A DNA stretch of 64,000 nucleotides from Ptychodera flava (taxonomy: Eukaryota > Hemichordata > Enteropneusta > Ptychoderidae), in NCBI RefSeq assembly GCF_041260155.1, contig NW_027248277.1:25680322-25744321 (forward strand). Reading direction: 5' to 3'. The position numbers were made by a program, and so were the translations under genes. Shown one piece after another: positions 36,201 to 48,200 of this stretch. Position 1 is the stretch's first letter. Each line of letters opens with the position of its first letter. Below the pieces are notes generated by a model, which did not search any database, was not told the DNA's origin, and worked only from the letters and a program-made list of their open reading frames with translations.

Positions 36201-39200
36201 TCTGCTGCGTCCTCCCATCCATGAACGATCTAACCCAGTCAAGTACTGGCCCCTCAAAACCAAACCTATGGCGCAGTCTTTCGATCAGGATATCATGGTC
36301 GATGGTGTCAAACGCAGCTGATAGATCCAGTAAAATCAAAACAACATCAACCCTCCTATTGAGAGAGAGCATAATATCGTTATGCACTCGAAGGAGTGCC
36401 GTCTCAGTACTATGGCCCTCACGATAGGCGGACTGAAATCTGCCAAACAAGGAGTTCTCACCAAGATATTTTGTGAACTGTATATGTGCACATTTCTCAA
36501 TAAATTTATCCAGAAACAGACAGTTAGATACTGGTCGGTAGTTTTTCAGTTCGTTTCGGTCAAGACCGGATTTCTTAATAAGAGGTCTAACTATGGCTGA
36601 TTTACAGTCTTGTGGAAAGGTACCCCTCGCGAATGACTCATTAACAATCTTCGCCAACAACGGCGCTAGAGATTCAATACAATCCTTAACTAGACTAGTA
36701 GGCATAGGATCAATTGCCGACGTTTTTGTCGACATCTGGTTCACAACACGAGTAACATCTGCTATGGTCAATGGAGTAAAATTCATCAACTTTGACTGAC
36801 AAGGTGTCGAAACGTCATCATAAGGGCTGCTGCTGACGAGACTCGAACGAATCAAAGAGATTTTGCGAACAAAAAAATCTGCAAACGCATCTGGGATCAA
36901 GGCAGTTTCCATTTCAGGTAAAATATTCGCTGATGACTTTTTACCACCTGCAATTTCATCAACAATGGCAAACAGAGATCTAGAGTCAGCATTCTCAATA
37001 CGGTTACGATGGTATGCAACTTTACATTCATTAAGATGAATATTATACAATGCCCTGACTGTCACGAATGACTGTCTATGAACTTCCAAGCCACTCTTCA
37101 GAAATTTACGTTCCAATGATCTCAAAACCCTCCTTTCATCAAGAAGCTCATTGGAAAACCATGGAGCTCGTGGTTTATCACGCATGACTTTGGTTTTCAA
37201 TGGGGCAAGTTCATCTAGTGCGTTGGTAAGCGTAGTACGGTAGAAAACGGCCAAGTCGTGAACATTCATATTGTCATCCAATGATTGGATTGATGTCGTA
37301 ACCAGATCCTTCAATCGATTCAGGTCAATGTTCTTTAATATTCGGTGTTGTTTCACAGTTTTTGAGGGGCTTGGCCTGACAATATTTGACGTGAAATGAA
37401 TAGCCGCGTGATCAGATGGTAGACAGTAATCAGTTCTGAAATTGGACATACATATATCAGCCGCACGGGTGATCACCAAATCCAGTGTGTGACCATTTTT
37501 ATGGGTCGGTCCACGGACATGTTGTACCAGTCCAAATGACATTAAAAGATCTTTGAATTTTGTCGCATCTAAGCAGTTTGGATCATCCACATGAATGTTG
37601 AAATCGCCGGTTATGACTAAACGACCGGGAGATAGTATTGAACTTTCCAAAAGTGTTCCAAATTCAATCAAAAACTGAGAAATAGTGAGTTTATTTTTCG
37701 GCGAATATGGTGGTCTATATACAGCCATCAAATGAATAGTTTCATTATTTGATTGAATATTCAGATCCATGTATTCAAATGTTTTGAACACTCCTGGACT
37801 GTTCTTCTTGACTTTTACATTAGATCTAATCACAACACAAATACCACCACCTCTCCGTTTACTACGTGGCATATGGTGAGTAACATATCCATCCATAGAA
37901 GAACCGAAATCGGCATCTACTAGGGCACCGTTTTTCTCATTAATCCATGATTCTGTGAGTACGAAAATATCAGTCTGATTCGTCAGAATCGAATCACAAA
38001 CTGCAGCGATTTTATTCGTCATAGACCTGGCATTCCACAGTGTGAGATTCATACATTCCTTCAGGTCATATTTAGATCGTCGTCCGATTTTAACTAAGTT
38101 TCCGACAGGGCGCCTAGGATGGAATAACGGTCGGATAAAAACGTCTACTACTGTCTTTATTTTATGCCGAGGATTTTTCACTTTCCAGCCTGCTCTCTTA
38201 CCACGAGGCCTCTTCCATCGTCGGCTGTAGCGCTTGAAAGTGCAGTCTTGAAACGAGAAGTCAATACTCACTAACGCAGGTGTTTCGTCGCGAATACACA
38301 ACAACTCACGGCGGCCATATTGAATCACCATTCTCGTTGACTCATCAACTCCAACTTCACGTCCAGAAAAGTCACTCTCAAGCAAGTAAAGTATTAATCC
38401 GATGAAACACAACGATAGAAGCATAGTTTAACTAATAGGATGCAGCGAAAAGACAGTCCCAATCCTTTTTTGAAGTCTAAAAATTTGAAAAGTACGAAGA
38501 GTCGAGTTTGCCGGGAGGCAGCTAGGACAGCGCCATCAACCAAAACACTTGTGGTTACTTATTTATTGACATAAACATATATTTTAGGTAAAAGGTCATC
38601 GAGGTCACATGACATTTGGTCAAAAAATTTCTCTCCTATAGTTATCCCTTTTTTACCAAAAATCAGACATCCAGGTCTATTGGCTCGCTCAGAATGAGAT
38701 ATGCACATAATTATTGACGTACAGTATGTGGCTTCATAAGGTGTCCCGTCATACCATACATGAAGGCTGTAGCACTTGTGGTTACTGAGTTATGGACAAA
38801 TATGTATATTTGAGGTCAAAGGTCACCGAGGTCACGTGACATTTTGTCAAAAAAATTGTTTTGCTAAGTTATCCCTATATACCAAAAATCAGACCTCTAG
38901 CTCTATTGGCTCGCTCAAAATTAGATATGCGCATAATTAATGAGGTACAATATGTGGCGTCATAAGGTGTCCCATCATACCATACATGAAGGCTGTAGCA
39001 CTTGTGGTTACTGAGTTATGGACAAATATGTATATTTGAGGTCAAAGGTCACCGAGGTCACGTGACATTTTGTCAAAAGAATTGTTTTGCTAAGTTATCC
39101 CTATATACCAAAAATCAGACCTCTAGCTCTATTGGCTCGCTCAAAATTAGATATGCGCATAATTAATGATGTACAATATGTGGCGTCATAAGGTGTCCCA

Positions 39201-42200
39201 TCATACCATACATGAAGGCTGTAGCACTTGTGGTTACTGAGTTATGGACAAATATGTATATTTGAGGTCAAAGGTCACCGAGGTCATGTGACATTTTGTC
39301 AAAAAAATTGTTTTGCTAAGTTATCCCTATATACCAAAAATCAGACCTCTAGCTCTATTGGCTTGCTCAAAATTAGATATGCGCATAATTAATGATGTAC
39401 ATTATGTGGCGTCATAAGGTGTCCCGTCATACCATACGTCAAGGCTGTAGCACTTGTGGTTACTGAGTTATGGAAAAATATGTATATTTGAGGTCAAAGG
39501 TCACCAAGGTCACGTGACATTTTGTCAAAAAAAATTGTTTTGCTAAGTTATCCCTATATACCAAAAATCAGACCTCTAGCTCTATTGGCTCGCTCAAAAT
39601 TAGCTATGCGCATAATTAATGAGGTACAATATGTGGCGTCATAAGGTGTCCCGTCATACCATACATGAACGCTGTAGCACTTGTGGTTACTGAGTCATTG
39701 GGCCTTAGTTAGTGACCACTACCTATCTGACTTACAGATTGATATATGGCGGGTGCCACATGTGGGGCAGGATGCGCTTACTATTTTCGAAACACCTGAC
39801 ATCACTTCTTGGTCTTTTGGCCAGAGGTCCATATATCTTTCTTTCAGGAATTTGACTTTGTTTGTACCGTCTATTTACTGTCTGTTCTGTGCTGTTTTGT
39901 GTCTGTGTTTACAACTATTGTCTTACAAATTTTGACCTAGTGTTATTGGATTATGGATTGGTATGATTGCCATTATTTTGGACAAATATGTATATTTGAG
40001 GTCAAAGGTCACCGAGGTCACGTGACATTTTGTCAAAAAAATTGTTTTGCTAAGTTATCCCTATATACCAAAAATCAGACCTCTAGCTCTATTGGCTTGC
40101 TCAAAATTAGATATGCGCATAATTAATGAGGTACAATATGTGGCGTCATAAGGTGTCCCATCATACCATACATGAAGGCTGTAGCACTTGTGGTTACTGA
40201 GTTATGGAAAAATATGTATATTTGAGGTCAAAGGTCACCAAGGTCACGTGACATTTTGTCAAAAGAATTGTATTGCTAAGTTATCCCTATATACCAAAAA
40301 TCAGACCTCTAGCTCTATTGGCTCGCTCAAAATTAGATATGTGCATAATTAATGAGGTAAAATATGTGGCGTCATAAGCTGTCCCATCATACCATACATG
40401 AAGGGTGTAGCACTTGTGGTTACTGAGTTATGGACAAATGTGTATATTTGAGGTCAAAGGTCACAGAGGTCACGTGACATTTTGTCAAAAGAATTGTATT
40501 GCTAAGTTATCCCTATATACCAAAAATCAGACCTCTAGCTCTATTGGCTCGCTCAAAATTAGCTATGCGCATAATTAATGAGGTACAATATGTGGCGTCA
40601 TAAGGTGTCCCATCATACCATACATGAAGGCTGTAGCACTTGTGGTTACTGAGTTATGGACAAATATGTATATTTGAGGTCAAAGGTCACCGAGGTCACG
40701 TGACATTTTGTCAAAAAAATTGTTTTGCTAAGTTATCCCTATATACCAAAAATCAGACCTCTAGCTCTATTGGCTTGCTCAAAATTAGATATGCGCATAA
40801 TTAATGAGGTACAATATGTGGCGTCATAAGGTGTCCCATCATACCATACATGAAGGCTGTAGCACTTGTGGTTACTGAGTTATGGGAAAATATGTATATT
40901 TGAGGTCAAAGGTCACCAAGGTCACGTGACATTTTGTCAAAAAAATTGTTTTGCTAAGTTATCCCTATATACCAAAAATCAGACCTCTAGCTCTATTGGC
41001 TCGCTCAAAATTAGATATGGGCATAATTAATGAGGTACAATATGTGGCGTCATAAGGTGTCCCATCATACCATACATGAAGGCTGTAGCACTTGTGGTTA
41101 CTGAGTTTTGGACAAATATGTATATTTGAGGTCAAAGGTCACTGAGGTCACGTGACATTTTTCAAAAAAATTGTTTTGCTAAGTTATCCCTATATACCAA
41201 AAATCAGACCTCTAGCTCTATTGGCTCGCTCAAAATTAGATATGTGCATAATTAATGAGGTACAATATGTGGCGTCATAAGCTGTTCCATTATACCATAT
41301 ATGAAGTATGGTAGCACTTGTGGTTACTGAGTTATGGACAAATATGTATATTTGAGATCAAAGGTCATCAAGGTCACATGACATTTTGTCAAAATATCCG
41401 AGATATCTGCGTGAACGGTTGGACTCACGGATGGACGAACAGACGGACATGACCCAATCTATAAGCTCACTGGACTTCATCCTAGGGGACTAAAAATTGT
41501 GTCACTGCATCCTTTTTGCAATATGAATACGATGAGAAACTAAATTTTTATTTTTCGTGGCCTTATACATGGGAGTCTATGGAAATCTGCCTTATACATG
41601 GGAGTCTATGGACGTGTAAACTAAAAATATGCAAATTTCACCACGATTTGCCCAAATTTGGGAAAGGTCACTCCTATGCACTTCCATGCCAAGTTTCAAA
41701 TCAATCGGACTTGTGGTTTCAGAGCAGGAGATTTTTTGACCAAAAATGGGAGAAAATTACAAAAAAATTCATGAAAAATAGCAAGTCCAAGATACTGACC
41801 CAAGATGAGCACAATCATTTCATGTCAGCCCAAAGTACTTACATGCTAATTTTTCATGTAATCTGCTCAGTGGTTATTGAGTTTTTTCAATTTTGACTGT
41901 TTTTACATTTTTTCACTTAATTTGCATATTTTTGGCAATGACAACTTCATTTGAACAAAATCTCATCTACAGCCCATCATCCATATACACACCAAATATC
42001 AAGATGAAATGTACAGCGGTTTCGGAGTTTTTGATGTTGACGGACAGACATACAGACATTCAGACATACAGACATACAGACATACAGACGTACAGACATA
42101 CAGACATACAGACATACAGACATACATACATACAGACATTTCCCTAGCCTATAAGAATAGCTTCCATTGCCATATATACATATGGCTATGGGAGCTAAAA

Positions 42201-45200
42201 ACCCTTACAAGCGTCCAGAAACTGCGGTCGATGCTGGGTCATGTTAATTATAATATGACACCACACATCGGATCGCTCACTATAGAGTCAGTCAATAGTG
42301 GCTAACTCTCTCAATAACGAATCTGGCTTCTCCTCTTCGAGAACGAAGATGACTTTATCACATTACCAAACGTAGAGGATACAAAACAAGAGAGCGACTG
42401 ATGAAGGAACCCCATTTTTGGTTCCGAAACACCGTTAAGACGAATCCCTCAATCAACAAACCGGTTTACCGGGGACCAAGATCACATGACTAGGGTCAAA
42501 GCACTATCGATTCACCGGTGTCTCGCCATGTATTCCACACAAAATAAATGTAATGATCCTTTTATTCACCATATGGTAATATTAAACAAACTTGGAAGAG
42601 CCGATGTGTGGAGTTGCCCTCATTTTCCTTTACATTTTCTTTTGTTTTTGAAAGGCTTTAGCATGGACTATGTAGTTTACTTTAGATGTCAGGTGCATTT
42701 ACATGTTAACGCAGTAAAACTGTTTAACCGCTTGTGAGGCATAGTGTCCGTGACGTGGAGCTAGTTGTAAATGGAAAGAGGTTTAATATGAAAATAAATC
42801 AGTTTATTAAGTGTTATACTTTAATTTCACAATAAATAACATTTCTACTTTTATATATTATTAGGAAACAACTGATAACACTATTTCTGTTCATTTTTTA
42901 CCCATATATCGTTATTTCATAGGGCAGTTTTTTTTAACATTACAATCTCAAAAGGTAGCATAAACATCTTTCTCAGGTTTAAGATGTAATATTTGACTCT
43001 TACTCTGAATCTGAGTTACTATGTCATAAAAATGTAACTTCAGCTGGTAAACGATAGAATTACCTGTTTGAATCGCTGTAACAAGCAGTGTCTGGATTTA
43101 GTGTCACGGACAATACAGCTGTCACGGACACTACATTTGGCCACTTTTTGATATACTAAAACAATACAAGTGGTAAATGGACTAATTTTTTATAACATAT
43201 AAGGAAGGCAAACAGGGCCACTTTGGCCAATGACTTCAGATCTCTACTATCTGAATGCGGCTGAAAGTTATGGGGGTGTCACGGACACTACAAAATTTTG
43301 GACAAAAAATGTGGACAATTTTCATGATTTGTCATTCATAAACAATATGTTGACCCTATAAACATTTAGTACCAACTAATCACAATTGGTCTTCCAATCA
43401 AATAAATGTTTTAGGAAACATTCTAGGGTAATGTTTTCCAAGTGATAATGAAGAGATAAATCAATGCTGTTGTCAAAATATGAAAAGCGTAACGACACAC
43501 CGAGTTCCCTTGTTATCATGCCATTTCCATTCAAATCCATGTATTAAGACTACATAACTTGAAAAAGAAAGAAGAAATGCTATGTGATACTTTAAATATT
43601 CTGAATAATCGAAAAAATTAATCTAACAGTTTCAAAAAGTGAGTGAAAAAGTTGTGCTTTTTCAGATGAAACAGCGTAACGCCCATTTTGACCCATTTTT
43701 AGGGTACTTTTTTCACTACTCAGCTCAAAATCATCAAAAAACTCCATTTTTTTCGATGGGGCCTGATTGGTTCTACTGGTTGTTTCATATTAAGAACAAT
43801 GTTTCATTAAATTTTGCTCAAGATTTTTCCTATATTAGAGCGTAGCATGACGAAATCTATCTAGAGCACCCTGATTGTGACTGACCCGAAAGTAAACACA
43901 ACAATCGCTGACGTTTACTTTCAGATCACTTACTCAATCCTCTCTTACATAACCCCGTCCTCAAATTGACCAAACTGTAGATTAATTGTAGTAATGACGA
44001 CAGGTGTTTCGGAAGCAACAATTATTTCCTTGTATTCACACCACCACCTTTTCATCGACTCTAAACATATTACTCTTCCATACCTTCTCCCACGTTTTTC
44101 TCATGGTCGTCAACTTCAGATTTTAGGAATTCGATTAAGTTATCTTTCCACGTGGTCATCTCACGAACAGTCTTGGTCGTTATGTATCGGAATATTGGTA
44201 TGAAGTCGGCCACTAGACCATTTCCAAAGTTGTCAGAGTCGTTGATGTAGTTGAAGCAGGTTTTAAAGCCTGAGTCTTCGAGCTCATAGCTAAAGGAAAA
44301 GCAAGAGCAAACTGTAGGTAACAATCGACATAGCTATCAGCGTACCTTCATTCTAAGTGTTTGCTGAAAAGTAGAGTGGACGGAAACGACGTATAGAGTT
44401 TGACAATATAATCGTTATAGAAGCCAAATATATATCTTCATAAATTGATAAATTATAACGATCGCTTTATCGGATTGAAATGCAGGTCATGTGATCACAA
44501 GCTTTAAAGCTGAAAGTATTTTTTGAGAAAAATTTGGAAATTAGCCCAAAATTTGAATGCGAATGAATGAGGTTATCCATAAAGACGCACGATTAATTTT
44601 CACACGAATAAAAGTTTCTCATATTTCCATTAATTTACATCTACATTGATAAATGTTACTACATAGACCCTCATAAAACGTTTATCGGGTCTATTTTTAT
44701 TATTATTATATTTTGCGAAAGTACTATGGCCATTGGTCTTGAAATAATGCAAGCGATAAGGGTGCTTTTCTGTCAACCTACTGCTTACGAAGAGCTCTAC
44801 AGTTTATGTTGCTGTCCAAAATGTGTTGCAGTACAATGAACATGGCATGCTCAATAATATGATACATTCTATCTATCTATCTATGTATCTAGAAAATTTG
44901 TATAGCGCCTAATATCCAAAGTTAAACAATGCTCAGTGGCGCTTTGAGTTACAATGAAAATGCTCTCTGGAAGATGTAAGTTTTTAAGCGTCTTTTTAAA
45001 ATGTTGACATTAGGAGAGGTTTTTTTATGTCCAGGGGCAAAGAGTTCCAAAGGACAGGAGCTGCTACAGAGAAGGAGCGGCGACGATAGGTAGTCAGATT
45101 ACATCTAGGTGGGTGCTGAATGCATTTATCAGATGAACGAAGAACACGTGATGAGGCACAAGGTGTTATTAAATTCCTGAGATATTGTGGAGCTTGTCCA

Positions 45201-48200
45201 TTTAGGGCCTTGTAAGTAATCAGCAAAAGTTTGTATACAATGCGATGATGTACTGGAAGCCAGTGAAGTTGCCTAAGTATAAGGGTAATGCAGCCAACAG
45301 TCTCGAATATTTATATTCACATTTGATGACATGGACAAAGCTGTAATCAAATGATGAACAGTCATCCCCGGGCCTACTGTAACATTTCTTATGGTATGCC
45401 CTAAATGAAACGGTGATAGCATTGATCTATGGAATCCAGTACTATAAATTGCAGCTCGCTGTAATGCAGGTTGTGCGACAGGCATGCATATTTGAATTGT
45501 CGCTAATGACATCAACATTCCGTGGTAGGAATTGACAAGAACGCTCATTCCTCGAACTGGTCGTTATTGATTTACCGACCTATTATTGTTATTGTCGCTG
45601 TAGTTCAGCGTAGCAGTAGAGCAGTGGCAATAAAGTTAGACGAAACAGAGTTACCGTTTTCGTCTTGATCTCTGGCAGAACCTCCACCAGAAACAGTATA
45701 CCCACACTGAACTTGAGTAATTTCACAGAAGACATCATGAATCCATTATTGCATTATGAGTTTTTTAGTTTACTGTAAATTCTAACTTTAAAATTTTAAA
45801 ATCCACTTTAATAGACAATTTCTTTGAAAGGAATTGACGAGGATACCACTGAATTGTTCCAAGAGACTTACATTGCACTATCTCCATATCACAATTGTCT
45901 CGTGTCCTCCTGGATCCTTATATATTGTTGTCTGGTGGAACACCCCTAACTGACCAGTGTCAAAATAACTGAAATAAAACTGATTTCTTTTTGCATTCGG
46001 TTCCGGCACTAAATAAGAATATTCGATGCTTAACAATGTCAGTAACCTGAAATGGTTTCAATTATTTTGTCCAAGTATAGACCTTGGAGAGAGCTTCAGG
46101 TTCTACAGCTAGGCAGGCCTCAGTTCTCTATATGGGACGACAAGCTTTTCTGGACATAGAGTAAATCTGTTTGAAGTGGTGAAGGAACAAGTAAAAAACC
46201 TATTATTTAAACGAAGAAGAATTTTCGATATTATCAGACGCACACTTACAACTTGCCAAAACACACAGATGCCATGATGTTGATAACCGTCAACATTAAC
46301 ACAGGTTGTGGATCGAACGGCTCTCCATTTTTCTCCGTGATTGTTTTCTTTAGACGTGGAAACACGTGCTCTCTTATAAGGGTTTCCAACTTCCCTGTAG
46401 TTGTGTATTTTCTAGAAATTGGAAAAAAATTACTTATTTTGAGAGAACATAAGTTTAAAAAGTTATAATACTTTGTCTAGGTTTGTGATCGTGAAATGAA
46501 CGAAATGCTAACGAACAGATTTTCAAATGTAGAATTCAAAATCTTATTTGGCATAAACGTTTAAATAATTGTTTTTCACAAAGTACCGTACTGTGTGTTG
46601 CAATGCTATTTTAAACATAACTTTATATATGGCATGTTGATAATAAATCAATCTCTATATGCATAATAGTCTGTGATTGGAAATACAGATTTCATTAACA
46701 TAATTGGAACTAATTTAGGATAATAGGATGGTGAAGTAATGCCTATTTAATCTACAAATGTTATCTCATCTGCTTTTCTTTTTACATTCACACTTCTGTT
46801 TGTGAGTAATTTGTATTATTGCAACATTCAACTATCTTGCAGCTTACACTTTTGAGATATCTAAAAATTATAAAAATCAAATATCCCAAATTAGTCCCAA
46901 TAGTGTTTATTGTAATTCTTGCTGGTTTTTCGTTTTAGTCCTACCTGATCGCCTTACAACTGATTTTACGCATCGCCTGCCACTTTGGTGTAAAATTTCC
47001 AAATAAGATGCCTTCCCCTCCGTCACTTGTTATTTCACCTTGAAAAATAAGCACATGATAAGATTTTGGTGATAAATGAATGTTTAACGTCGTTGGATAA
47101 TGGGGGCGCTGTTTTCTTGCGATGTCATACTCTGTGCAAATGCGAGAGTGGCAAGTTTCTTGTTTACCATTTATGTGGCGGTACTTGAGAATCTCTCTGA
47201 TTATGTTAATTGAAAATTCCACGCACAAAGTGAGAGATGCTACACGAATGCGATTATACATTACTTTTAAACAGTTTCGTTCTCTACATTTGTTTTTGTC
47301 ATTTAATTCAACTTTGAATTCATCAACGCGTTAATATATAATTAAAAATGATACAGTGCGTTGCTGCTTAACATTATTACTGGCATTAATTGTAACAGGT
47401 GCGTAATTTGTGAGAATATACGGTGTTTTGAACGGGGTTCTAACTCTCAACGTACGTCACCCACTAAACTAGAGGAGAAGCCACAGACAAAACCGTTCAG
47501 CCAAATTTCCACAAAAGTACTGAAATCAAAATGTCACTGAATAATTCAAACTGTCTTGTTCATTAGTTTACCTATAAAATGTAATAGATGTAAGAAACTC
47601 TCACCGGTGTAGGTCCAAGCTCTACCAGCAAAGGCGTCTTGTTTTTGCACTAAGGCCTCCCGTACAAGTTCAATGTTACACAACAAAACATATCTGTCTG
47701 CTCCCATTTTGAAGGAAAAGATATCACCATAAGTCTTGGCGAGGCCTTCAAAGACCCCGATCGGATCCTCCCCAAGAGCTGAAATATATTAACAAATCAA
47801 CTATACGAAGAAGAAGTATCTGTAGAGAGTTTTTTCCAAACTAGGTTGCCTTTAGCGTAAGATAGCAAACACAGCAAAAAAAATGATTACGACTAACTGT
47901 CATAAAAATGCTCGTTTAGCATGGTTGTGTAACTTTAGGTACAGTGGGCCTAGGTGACACAATATTCGGACTCTAAATTTCTGACAGTAGTTTTCTGATC
48001 TACCAAGTAGAAGTGACTCATTCCAAAGCTCTTGAAGTATTAAAAATTTCAACTTAATTTTTTGAGAAAACAGAAAATTTTATTTTTCCCATAAGGTTAA
48101 CATAGTGGTGGCAGCCGTTTCGAAATTCAAATATCGATGTAAGGCAATTTGTTTCTCGAGTGAAAAACTTCCGACGGTGACCCTTCATTTTTGTTGTTGA

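Noticed and set aside
35711-36799. Plus-strand open frames inside the LINE
   Set aside because: Antisense shadows of the intact ORF2; no family features.
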